Position numbers and translations under genes: made by a program
The notes under the pieces: generated by a model
Told to the model about the DNA's origin: nothing
The model's input: only the letters and a program-made list of their open reading frames with translations
Database searches by the model: none
Shown here: positions 52,084-62,335 of the stretch, piece by piece
Numbering within the stretch: position 1 is the first letter of the stretch
Layout: each line of letters opens with the position of its first letter
Origin: Forficula auricularia
Taxonomy: Eukaryota; Arthropoda; Insecta; Dermaptera; Forficulidae
Reading direction: 5' to 3'
Assembly: GCA_024734495.1 (NCBI GenBank)
Contig: JALMQS010000030.1
Location: 12,812,378 to 12,876,377, forward strand
Length of the DNA stretch: 64,000 nucleotides

Positions 52084-52290
52084 TAAAAAAAAAATAAAAT
52101 GAAGAGATGAAATTTAACTGCTATGTATTAAATACATTTGCATGCATTAAATAAATTTTATTTGGATAAATAAAAAGATAAAACTTTTCCAAAATTAAGG
52201 ATATCTGACCAAAAACATTAATGTGAAAAAGGGGCCAAGTTCGGCACAAACGACGTTCGAGCTTGTCGGCGAAGCCGGCAAAAGAGTTGA

Positions 52291-52840
52291 ACTAAATCTG
52301 ATCAAAAACATAAATGTGAAAAAGGGGCCAAGTTCGGTACAAAGATTTTCGAGGTTGTCACCTAGATACAAAAGATTTGAAATCTAAACGGATACCAAAT
52401 TCCAAAGCAGTTCTTTAAATCATAGCTATAGGGATGTACACCGTTCTTCGATTGAGTTAAAAAGAAAATTGGTTACGTTCTTTGATATAGGAATTTATAA
52501 CTTGGCAAGTTTTATATCCAACTAAATTGTTTCTAGTATAAAATAGAACTAATAGCAAAGCTAAATTTTTAGCTTGTATTAAATATCATCACGTTAAACG
52601 TAAGTTATTGACTATTATAACTTGCAGAGTTATAAATTCAATATCAAAGAACGTAAGAAATTTTCTTTTAAATCAATTGAACAAAGTTGTATATTCCTAT
52701 AGCTATGCTTTGAGGAACTGCTATGGAACTTGGTACTTCGTTTAGATTTCCAACTCTTTTGTATCTAGGTGACAACCTCGAAAATCTTTTGTACCGAACT
52801 TGGCCCTTTTCACATTTATGTTTTTGATCAGATTTAGTCT
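52291..52840. repeat. Fold-back element of about 550 bp
   Basis: Left arm: ACTAAATCTGATCAAAAACA, AAGTTCGGTACAAAGATTTT, CGAGGTTGTCACCTAGATAC. The right arm is the inverse of each (GTATCTAGGTGACAACCTCG; TGATCAGATTTAGT). A partial extra left copy (GGGGCCAAGTTCGGCACAAA, from 52,233) precedes it. The inner parts are inverted less perfectly. Confidence 0.8.
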
Positions 52841-54644
52841 CAAAGGATATTTAATTGAGTACCACTTTGCCCAGTTGGATCACAGTTCTTTTGACATAGA
52901 TTTCTAATATGATCATTAATACGTCATTAGTATTTTTTTTGGCGTATGGTGAACCTAAAAATTATAGTACTGTCTGAATTTTGAAAAAATGTAATTTTTC
53001 AGAAATCGAAACAATCTGATGATTCTAAATAATCTACAAATAAATATAAATTTAAAATTTCATCTGTATTAATTAATCTAATCAACTTTTAATTATTTTC
53101 AGAGGTCCACCAAAAATTAAACCTTATTCGGTTTTCCAGTAGAAATAATTCCCTAAACAACACCTAGACCTAGATGACTCTTGAAAACTACGCCTTTCGG
53201 ACAAGTCAAAAATCCAAAATATTATAATTGCCAACTTTTAGTGAACATCGGAAAATATTCAGGTTGTTTATTTTGATAATTTGAAGTTAGTTGGTGTTCA
53301 TATTGTTTTCTAATAATAAATATATTTTCCAGAAAATACAACCCATGAAGTAATTACACACTCAAAGAAAAATAGATACTGCAGAATTTCTTCCAAACGT
53401 AAAAATCTACAGTGAAATATTCATCAGACAGAGAGGTCATCGAATTAGAAGCATCAATTCGCACTACACGAGGCGAGTTGTTGCTACTCATCTGGACAAT
53501 TATTCTGTTGAATTCTTCTCCAAGCTATTATGCTGGTTTCCAATTGATTGGGCGGGTTTAGCGAAAACAACCGATGAGAGTCGGTATAAAAAACATCAAT
53601 ATCTAATAATTTGGTGAATATTCCTAACTGTTGTATATTTGATAAATGGTTATAATTAGTATCAACGATTGATATAGGTATAATATAAAAAAATTAGGTT
53701 AATTTGTTCTCTGTACAGAATGAGTTTTTATCTTGGTAAATTAGGAATAGCTACCCCTCTCAGGAGTGTAATGAATGGCTGCAAAAATTTTTTAATGATA
53801 TTCTCACTCTTATCAAATATTCTATGTTAAAATGTGAGGTTGGTTTTCACTGTTGACTAGAAACAGAATAATTTTTTCGCTTACTTATATTAGTCATCCA
53901 TTGAGTTCAAGTTGACTGTAAGTGGCCCATTAAGTGCAACTAACCAGCGCAACTCATTTAATAAGAGCTCAACTGTTGCATTCGCTAAACGCACACATTT
54001 TATTTTACTAATTTTAAAATGATTTTTTGTAATATTCATATATTTTTGTACATTTAATATAACTAAATTATTACATTGCGAAAAAGCAGTTGACACAAAA
54101 GTTATAGTTTGTATCTAGGGCTACCCTTCCCCACCTAAAAACAGGAACTAATTTCTTGACGAAAACTATAGTATATTATAGTCGACTTGCTTAGAAAATT
54201 TCATGTTACTTGCATACTTGTTATTTCACGTTACTGTAATCCGGACTTAAGTCATGACCCTGCGTATTCAGGAGCGGGTTGGAGACGAGGTTAAGTGCGC
54301 TAAGAATTTTTGAAGGATCGAGAGGTTCTATAGGAGCTATTACTTGATACATTGATAATTTTTAAATAATAGCTTAATTTTCGTAAATCGTATCATCACT
54401 ATCGATTATTATCTATGAAGAGCTACCCTTAATCCATAGGGGTTACAGAAGTCAACATTATCAGTTTTTACAGGAGAACAAATTTTAGTTGGAAATTGTT
54501 ATAAATTAATAACCATTGATGTTTGATTTTATATTAAGTATTAATTAACTCATTGTAATTCAAGCATTTTTGGTAAACTTCTATTTTAAAAAATATTTTA
54601 AACAAATAAGTTTTTAACTCTTTTTTAATAAAAGCAATTAAACT
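52841..54644. other. AT-rich stretch, no gene recognised
   Basis: Contains only short frames. I see no shared repeat and no splice-flanked coding segment I would defend. Confidence 0.45.
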
Positions 54645-54745
54645 ATGCAAGTTTGCCGCAAATTTCGAATACTAAAATTCATGCAAGTTTTGAACACTAA
54701 AAAAATCCATGCAAATTTCGAATACTAATATCCATGCAAATTTTA
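54645..54745 (+). repeat. Short tandem repeat (about four diverged units)
   Basis: CATGCAA(G/A)TTT(C/T)GAATACTAA-like units of 27-33 bp: near 54,645, 54,680, 54,710 and 54,732. Confidence 0.6.
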
Positions 54746-56329
54746 GACTATCTAACCCCTAGGTGTTTAAAAAAGAAATTGCTATTCACCAGCCAAAAAT
54801 ATTGATATTGCCTACCTTTACAGAATAGCGAAAAATAATATGCTTGTTTAATTTATTTGTTAATGTGTATTTATAATGTTTTTGACAATCTTAGTTAATA
54901 CCGAGAATTAAATTATTGTGCAGCAACAAATATAATAAGGTTTTTTTTATTATGGCTTAGTTAACACTGTAGCTTTGGTAGGCTGACAAAACTAAGAGTT
55001 TATATCCCTTCAGTTGGGCTGGTACAGTAAGATCGAAGAAGACCTATCGTACTAAAATTTCTATCACTCCAATCTGTATGTAAACACAGTGAAGATTATT
55101 TTTAAAGGCACAATATCTTTAATTTCATATTTAAGGTAGTTATTTCTCCAAATGGATTTTTTAGGATTTTTTGAAATTTATACAGATTACTATTTAAATA
55201 GTTCTGCATCGATTGGTGGCAAAACGAAATTTATGAACAATATAGTTCCGGAGATTTTAAATTTCAAAAATCGAGTTTTTCAGACTCTTATAACATTGCA
55301 CTATACGGGACATCGGAAAATTTACATACATATTTAATTATAATTAAGAAACCCTTCTTACCATTTTTATAAAAAACTAAGCCAACATTAAACAATAACC
55401 AATACATATTTTAAGATAATTTTGATTCATAGTTACAACACAGTTTCTGAGATAATAAGGAATGAATAATGAAAAATGTATAAAAAAATTTAGACTAAAA
55501 ACAATTTGGCAACAGCGCATTTATTTAACCAGCGAAACATGCATGCGCTAGATTTTTTCAAAATTATAATTTTCATAAGGTGTAACGTAGGCTTTGATTA
55601 CATTTGTTAAAAATTAACAAAACGATTTTTATAGAAATTTAAAATGTATTTTATCTGTCATTTTAATATAAAAATATTCAATCTCTTACAATGGTGCTAA
55701 ATTTGTCAAACGAGCTCGGGATTGGCTAGCATTGGTACATAAACAACTAAAAGTTTTGGGCTTATGATCTATGAATCCTTATTGTCGTTCTATATACTCT
55801 AGCATTAACTTTTTGCTAGTATTGTCGCGAAACAACTACCTTAACATTTGACTTTAGCGTTTAAATAAAGTCTGCTACTTTTTTTTAAGTACATGATATG
55901 CCAATAACATGAGAAAGAATTAATTATACTTGAATATGTAAATATCTCAAGAAGAAGCTTAAATGATGGGGCACAACTTAAGACAGTGAAAATGGTTGCT
56001 AAAGGGTATTTTAGAGATCGAAGTGAAAAAGAAGAAGGGAAGGGCAGGACCTAGATTAAGGTATTTTCCCCAATTAATGAAATATTGGGATGTGGAACTT
56101 TTAGAGAAGTAAATGAGTTGGTTGGCATCGGATAGAGTTGCGGTGCGTATGGTTGCGTTAAACCAATCTTAGGAATTGGTTGAAAAGTTTTTGTTTTTAA
56201 GGATTGGTATCGATATTCTTTAGGAATTGGAATCGATAATGATGATATTATTCTCAATAAAGTTGATAATTGATACTTAAATTGAAAAATCAGTAGTGGA
56301 TTATATCTGAAACTTATTCGTATTTAACC
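54746..56329. other. AT-rich stretch, no gene recognised
   Basis: Frame 55,152-55,337 and others are motif-free. A run GGAATTGGTTGAAAAG / GGAATTGGAATCG (56,172-56,232) is mildly repetitive. Confidence 0.45.
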
Positions 56330-56473
56330 TTTTCCAAATACACTTGGTGTAAACTGGTATCAACGATGCCTTATTAAATCTAATGCGCACTATTGCACGT
56401 ATACCTACTCTCGGTGTAAGCAAAGGCTATACCAGCGGGAGCTAGCGTTTACACTAAGCGTATTTCGAAAGTA
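56330..56473. mobile_element. Small MITE-like element with 26-bp inverted ends
   Basis: CTTTTCCAAATACACTTGGT, then GTAAAC, at the left; its inverse (GTTTACACTAAGCGTATTTC, then GAAAG) at the right. 144 bp, non-coding. Confidence 0.65.
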
Positions 56474-56883
56474 CCAAATAGTAATTAAATAAGAACAAGG
56501 TTTAGAAATTAGTCTCTCAGTAGCCAACGCAGTCAAGTCCATAAAACAGCAACCGATAAAAATGGATGTTTTTAAATCACATCCCCATAAGAAAACATAT
56601 TCAGAAGAAATAAAAAGTAGGTCCTACTGAGGAAATGTGAAGTAAGGAATAATTTTTTTTTACCAAATAAAATAAACCTAATTTGTTGGATAAAAATTTA
56701 TCAAATTTAGAAATTGTTCCTATCCGCATTTGCTTCTGAGCGATTCATAAGAAACGATCAGTTGAAGAGTCAATTTCAAAGTTAAATGGCAGAAAATGGA
56801 TAGATATGAAAGCAAAAATTATTTATACTTTTTATTAACGACATGCTATTATACTCTCAAAAACGCCAAAGCAGCATTTTTAA

Positions 56884-57008
56884 CACGATACTAAAGAGAC
56901 AGGGGAGCCGGGCCAGCCGAGCTGTGCTAACGCGCCCTGTCATAAAAGGCCTGCGATGATGACGATGCCGGAGCGGCAGGCGGTTGGTTCGATCCCGCCC
57001 AGCATATA
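56884..57008 (+). mobile_element. tRNA-derived SINE
   Basis: GAGCTGTGCTAACGCG resembles an A-box region and GGTTGGTTCGATCCCGCCCA contains a B box (GGTTCGATCCC). GC-rich compared with context. The head is longer than a real tRNA (about 90 bp between boxes), so it is a SINE or tRNA-like relic, not a tRNA gene. Confidence 0.5.
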
Positions 57009-57055
57009 AAATTTCTCACTGGTCTAAAACTCGGCCCCTCACCTCAACCCTACCA

Positions 57056-57127
57056 CACCCCCCCCCCCCCCCCTCCTTCGGGGGGGGCGGGGTGTGTGCG
57101 CGCGCGCGCGCGCACACACACACATAT
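57056..57127. repeat. Simple-sequence cluster: C run, G run, (CG)n, (CA)n
   Basis: A C run and a G run around CTTCG form a hairpin, followed by alternating CG and then CA dinucleotides. Confidence 0.85.
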
Positions 57128-57179
57128 AACTTCATGTGCTGTCTAAATGGGCCGTGTTCCCGGTGACAATAAATAAATA

Positions 57180-57630
57180 TTAAACTGGTAGCCTTTGCCG
57201 AGTATAGCAGAATTTTTATATATTGAAGGAGACAATAAAAGGTAGTGTCTTCTGCTGGAATTATAAACCCCATTTATTTATAACGAGACTATAGTTTCGA
57301 GGGCTTTGCCCTCTTCATCAGTCTATTACGGATGCATTCACAGGAATTGGCTTATGAACGAAAGTTTTACATTTTTTCATGTGTTAAGCGTTATAAATTA
57401 CATAGAGTGTCAATTCTTAACTTGCCCACTCTATGTAACTTATAGCCTTAACATCACGAAAAATGACAAACTCTTCATATCATAAATCTAATTCTGTTGA
57501 AGGCATTGTAATAGATCTGATGTAAGTAGGCAAAGCCCCGAGAACTATAGTCTCAAGCAGTGCAAATAAATAAATTTTATAATTCCAGCAGAAGATACAC
57601 TCTTTGTGTCGTCCTTTCTGTCAATAAATA
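57180..57630. repeat. Fold-back family P, copy 1
   Basis: Arms of about 200 bp centred near 57,427. Left: TTGAAGGAGACAATAAAAGG, GTGTCTTCTGCTGGAATTAT, GAGACTATAGTTTCGAGGGC, TTAAGCGTTATAAATTACAT. The right arm has the inverse of each (ATAATTCCAGCAGAAGATAC; AAAGCCCCGAGAACTATAGT; CTATGTAACTTATAGCCTTA). The outer left part (GCCTTTGCCGAGTATAGCAG) resembles the family Q terminus. Each arm carries an outward-facing hammerhead-like motif. Confidence 0.8.
57286..57325 (-). ncRNA. Hammerhead-like motif, family P left arm (best stem II)
   Basis: On the minus strand: CTGATGA (57,321-57,315), one extra A, GAGGGC/GCCCTC six-pair stem II with an AAA loop, GAAA (57,298-57,295), then ACTATAGT (self-complementary stem III) and C, giving a GUC triplet. 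Stem I is weak here (AGA against TCG). The right-arm counterpart at about 57,517-57,555 has lost GAAA and part of the stem. Confidence 0.45.
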
Positions 57631-57959
57631 AATAAATAAAAAAAAAGAGATTATTTATTTATTTTACATAGGTATACAGGTTAAAAAGCCTATTTAGACA
57701 CAAATCTACAACAAAAGTCAATTACACACAAAGAAATAAGAAAGAAAAATTAAAAAAAAACTCGGTTTTAGAAAAATTCAAAAAATCACTCACAACATTT
57801 CCATTTTAAGACACACACCTGATGCATAACAATGAGCAACAAGAGGCTCCCATTTGTAGAGGCATGATTAGAATCCCAAGTTAGGTAGTAAATTGTATTA
57901 TAGGTATATACACTGTTTAAGCTGTCTGATGTCATCAGTATTTACTATGGATATGCATT

Positions 57960-58240
57960 AAATTTTGAAAGTTTTTAAAGTGCCGAGAGTAAGCAGAATT
58001 TTTTATACATTGAAGTAGACAGTAAAGAGTGTGCTCTTCTGCTGGAATTATAAATTTTATTTATTAATATGCGAGACTAGTAGTTTCTACTGAGGGTTCT
58101 TGCTCCTCCTTCACCAGTCTGTTTAGTTGCAACGGATTCACAGGAGATACATAAATTAATTCTCGGTGAACTGCAGCTTGTAATAGACTGATAAAGAGGA
58201 TGAAGCCTCTAAACTATAGTCTTTATAAATAAATAAAATT

Positions 58241-58243
<3 letters not shown>
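57960..58243. repeat. Fold-back family P, copy 2
   Basis: Left: GTGCCGAGAGTAAGCAGAAT, TCTTCTGCTGGAATTATAAA, CGAGACTAGTAGTTTC. Right, inverted: AATAGACTGATAAAGAGGAT, then CTATAGTCTTTATAAATAAA. It is shorter than copy 1 and runs into the (AAT)n tract. Confidence 0.7.
58183..58226 (+). ncRNA. Hammerhead-like motif, family P copy 2 right arm
   Basis: ATAGA and TTTAT can form a five-pair stem I (one wobble). CTGATAA at 58,188-58,194 has a changed core base, then A, GAGG/CCTC as stem II, TAAA in place of GAAA, ACTATAGT and C. The helices survive while two core bases are mutated. Confidence 0.35.
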
Positions 58244-58318
<75 letters not shown>

Positions 58319-58394
58319 TCTCTCTCTCGCGCGCGCGCGCGCGCGCGCGCGCGCGCGCGCGCGCGCGCGCGCGCGCGCGCGCGCGCGCGCGCGC
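58244..58394. repeat. Microsatellites (AAT)n and (GC)n
   Basis: About 75 bases of ATA/TAA triplets, then TCTCTCTC, then about 67 bases of GC dinucleotide. Confidence 0.95.
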
Positions 58395-58413
58395 GGGGAG
58401 CCCCCCCGTCTCT

Positions 58414-58823
<410 letters not shown>

Positions 58824-58923
58824 NNNNNNNNNNNNNNNNNNNNNNNNNNNNNNNNNNNNNNNNNNNNNNNNNNNNNNNNNNNNNNNNNNNNNNNNNNNNN
58901 NNNNNNNNNNNNNNNNNNNNNNN
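58824..58923. other. Assembly gap, 100 N
   Basis: Exactly 100 Ns, the conventional size for a gap of unknown length. Linkage across it should be treated with care. Confidence 0.98.
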
Positions 58924-59393
58924 CTATATTGGATTTTTGACGTTTCGGTTTTTATTAGTAACCATTGCTGAAGACATAGAGAAATCGACTTTAAACCAAA
59001 AATAGCGATTGATTCTCATCTAGTACTTGAGGAATAATCATTCTATATTGGATTTTGACGTTTCGGTTTTTATTAGTAACCATTGCTGAAGACATAGAGA
59101 AATCGACTTTAAACCAAAAATAGCGATTGATTCTCATCTAGTACTTGAGGAATAATCATTCTATATTGGATTTTTGACGTTTCGGTTTATTAGTAACCAT
59201 TGCTGAAGACATAGAGAAATCGACTTTAAACCAAAAATAGCGATTGATTCTCATCTAGTACTTGAGGAATAATCATTCTATATTGGATTTTTGACGTTTC
59301 GGTTTTTATTAGTAACCATTGCTGAAGACATAGAGAAATCGACTTTAAACCAAAAATAGCGATTGATTCTCATCTAGTACTTGAATAATCATT
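58924..59393 (+). repeat. F2-derived tandem array, four units
   Basis: Units start CTATATTGGATTTTTGACGT at 58,924, 59,043, 59,161 and 59,278 (periods 119, 118, 117 and about 116 bp), nearly identical apart from single-base or short deletions. The same unit occurs, more diverged and partly inverted, in F2 at about 17,000-17,450 and 42,420-42,900. The array begins right at the gap. Confidence 0.9.
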
Positions 59394-59935
59394 CTATATT
59401 TAGTTTGGCATTTCGTTTAGCCGGCAACTTATTCACGAGGGCGCGGGGGGGGGGGGGAGTGAAAACTTAAGCAAAAATTATTTTGCGATTAGGACTATAG
59501 TACTGAGAATGTCATTCTAGCCAAGTTTTTGGCATTTCGAGTTTACATGTGCTTAAGCGCGAAGCACTGGATAGATCAAACTTAAAATCATGCTTTTGAG
59601 CCGATTATATGCAATACTCCATTATTGAGATTTTGATGTTTCAGTTTTTATTAGTAACCATTCCTGAAGACATGAAAAACCTCTTTAAGCAAAAAACAAC
59701 GTTAATTCATCCATTTGAGGGCTAAATATTCTGTATATTTGGGTTTTGGCGTTTTAAGTTTTTAGCGAGCATAAACACTTTGAAGACATGGAGACAAGAA
59801 AACAAGCTTTTCGGACAATTTTTGGCCTTTATAAGCTTAGACATTAGTACTTTATTTTAATATTTTTTAGATTTTTTTCATCGCTTTGAAAATGACTTTA
59901 AAGCTGACAGATAGACTAACTATCTCGTCCGTGCC
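59394..59935 (+). repeat. Degenerate F2 sequence
   Basis: TTGATGTTTCAGTTTTTATT, then AGTAACCATTCCTGAAGAC, is a diverged unit. TTAGACATTAGTACTTTATT, then CTTTGAAAATGACTT, matches the F2 block at 16,615-16,680. A G run lies at about 59,444-59,457. Confidence 0.6.
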
Positions 59936-59989
59936 GCACAGGATAAAGATATTTCGTGCAACTGCAAAACCCTGTACAATGCACAAGGC

Positions 59990-60600
59990 TAAAATGGCGT
60001 ACTTCAGACTCGCTTGCTGGCGTTGTTACGATTTATCATGCGCGACCTAAAGCATAGCGATAACCATGCCATTAAGCTGCATGTACAGACCAGTTGCCCC
60101 TGTCGTCGTGTGTGAAAATATTCATCTGCATATTCCATTAAATTGTGATTGTGGGTGCGGCGATGATGATGCGGATGGTAGGAATATCTCGGCCAGCAGA
60201 AGAAGCAAAACCTGGTTTGCAGATGGTCCTCGCCTGAGGTGCAGCAGCAGCAGCCAGCCTCAGGCAACGACTCTTTCTTTTCCCTTTCGATGCACCTGCA
60301 TCAGGTGGGGTTGCCCCCTCTAAACACACACCTATGTCCTCCTGGCTCTTCGGCAACCACCTCGTCCCCGTGTGCGGCCATTTGAGCGCTGCCTCTCGGC
60401 GAGGTTGGCTTCGGATCAAGTTGGCTGTTTTCTGTTAGTCCGTCAGTTGGTTGGTGGCCGGCCCTGAGAACTCTTTCCGACGTGGAAACCAGTCACGAGA
60501 CAGAAGTGTGTTCGTGTGTGTGGATTGTACCTTAGACAGGCGTTGCGTGAACAGAGAGAAACGTCTCTGATCCAACTCCCAGGTAACAACATCCGACCTG
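59990..60600 (+). promoter_or_regulatory. Candidate promoter and first (non-coding) exon
   Basis: The longest GC-richer, non-repetitive patch in the window, with CpG and CAG-rich sequence (GTGCAGCAGCAGCAGCCAGC). TCAGTT at 60,443-60,448 fits the arthropod initiator consensus TCAKTY, with A at 60,445 as a possible start site; no TATA box is evident and a GACGTG at +35 is not at the exact DPE position. CTCCCAG/GTAACA at 60,576-60,588 is a good splice donor. That would make a roughly 138-nt first exon (60,445-60,582). Overlapping frames on both strands (60,004-60,419) lack domains. This is inference; it could also be an old GC-rich insertion. Confidence 0.35.
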
Positions 60601-61865
60601 GTTATTAATTGCACAAAAATACCAATTTTATTTATTTATTTATTATTCTACAGCAGGGATCAGAAAATGTATTTACCTTTTACCACAAAATATTTAATTT
60701 CGCCGATATTACCTCCACGTTTCGAAAGGTAGAATATTAATGACTATTTAAATTCAAAATTGTTGGTTGAATCAATTTATACGGAGAATACAGACAAAAA
60801 TATGAAAAAAATAAAATATGTATGATAAAATGAAAAAAATTAGAAGTAGAATTCTCATTATGGGAAAAAAATTGTGTTTAAAATTGTTTAATTTTTGATT
60901 TTTATTGTTTTATTTTTGATACAATAATATCAAAATTGTTTTATTTTTCATGTAAGATTAATGTGAATACTATTTTCAAACTTCAATCGATTTCTATGTA
61001 TTTTTTAATTATTTAATTTTATATATAAAGTCTGATAGGGATTGCTCAAAATTTCGAAAAATCGAAATATCGCACTAAAGCAAGGGATTGCGATATATAG
61101 AAATATTTTTAAAAAATAATCGTAAAAATATTGTATTTAACGAGGTTTGGCTGATATTAGAAATCAAATTAATTGAAAAATACAAATAAAGAGCGGCGTT
61201 CCTAAGAGATCAGGAGTCGGCAAACCGGGGCAAATTTTAGTATCAAGTGGGGAAAATATTGTAGTAAGAGGGTTTGTATTCTTTCTTCTATTTGTGAATT
61301 GAACCAGAATGTCAAAAATGAAATCCGGGCCATTGACTTGAAGAAGGGAATACAACCCTTCTGACATATAATAAAAATGATCAATTACAGAATAGTTAAC
61401 AACCTCTTGTGATTTTCTTGAGAAAGGGGTATTCACTTAATCCTCAACACTTGTAAGCGAATGTTTTATCATTTTAATTTTGTAAATATTTTGGAGGAGG
61501 GCATTTCCTAACCCTCAGAGTAAGTGCATTGTACCTTCATGAAATATTTCAAGAAAAATGTTCTCTATATTAATGAAAAAATTTTCAACGATAGTAAATA
61601 TACATATTTTGAGATATCTTAACAATCCTATACATTTTCTTGATATAAATAATATCTTTAAATAATTAAATTAATTAATTATTGTTTCATTGCATGCACA
61701 ATCAGAACTAGTTTCTATTTAGAAATATAGAAATAAGGTTAAAGAAAAAATATGTAATGTTTGTGTTTGAACTTATGTGAATGCAATGTTTGTATTGTAG
61801 TATAACTACGATGTTTAGTTTAAAGGCTGAAAAAACGAAACGTCGCAGAATAGACGTGTTTTAGG
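60601..61865. other. AT-rich stretch, possible intron
   Basis: If the exon at 60,445-60,582 is real, this is its intron. GACTTGAAGAAGGGAATACA, then ACCCTTCTGAC (61,335-61,365), resembles a decayed family A hammerhead-like hairpin but has lost GAAACGTC. No gene. Confidence 0.35.
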
Positions 61866-62335
61866 TATTTATAAAAATAAGCTGATATGGCCACCTACAT
61901 GACTTTACCATAAATCTGCCCTCTATCTTATATTTAATATTTAATAAAATAATTTATAATTATTTACGAAAGAACCCTTCCCCAATCTGAATTTTGGACA
62001 CATTAGCAATTTATAATATCTCCTTTTAAATAAGAATCTTCTAATTTAAATATCAACTTTCTTCGATTTCTGTTTGGAAATTTTAAGATTTTGTGAAATA
62101 GTGGGCCATTTTCATAAGGTCATATAGGGTGCATTATGAGAAATTTCGTACAAATAGATCAAAGGGTCTAGGAGTTATATTGATAGTTTTATTTTTTAAC
62201 CCCCCCCCCTTCCCCCCCCCAATTTTGGCCTCCGAAAAATAATGATTCTCTCTTTATTATAGGTCTCTTTTATAGTAAATTCCATTTTTCCACTTTTTCT
62301 ATCCACGATTACAATACTTGACCATAGTAAAAATG
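61866..62335 (+). repeat. F1 repeat, copy 7 (diverged)
   Basis: Left end AAAATAAGCTGATATGGCCA, then TGACTTTACCATAAATC; a C-rich run at 62,201-62,220; then ACGATTACAATACTTGACCA near the right end, where the hairpin is truncated. Confidence 0.7.

Noticed and set aside
58924..59393. Regular repeats that could suggest a CRISPR array
   Set aside because: Units of 116-119 bp are direct and contiguous with no unique spacers, and the context is eukaryotic repeats.
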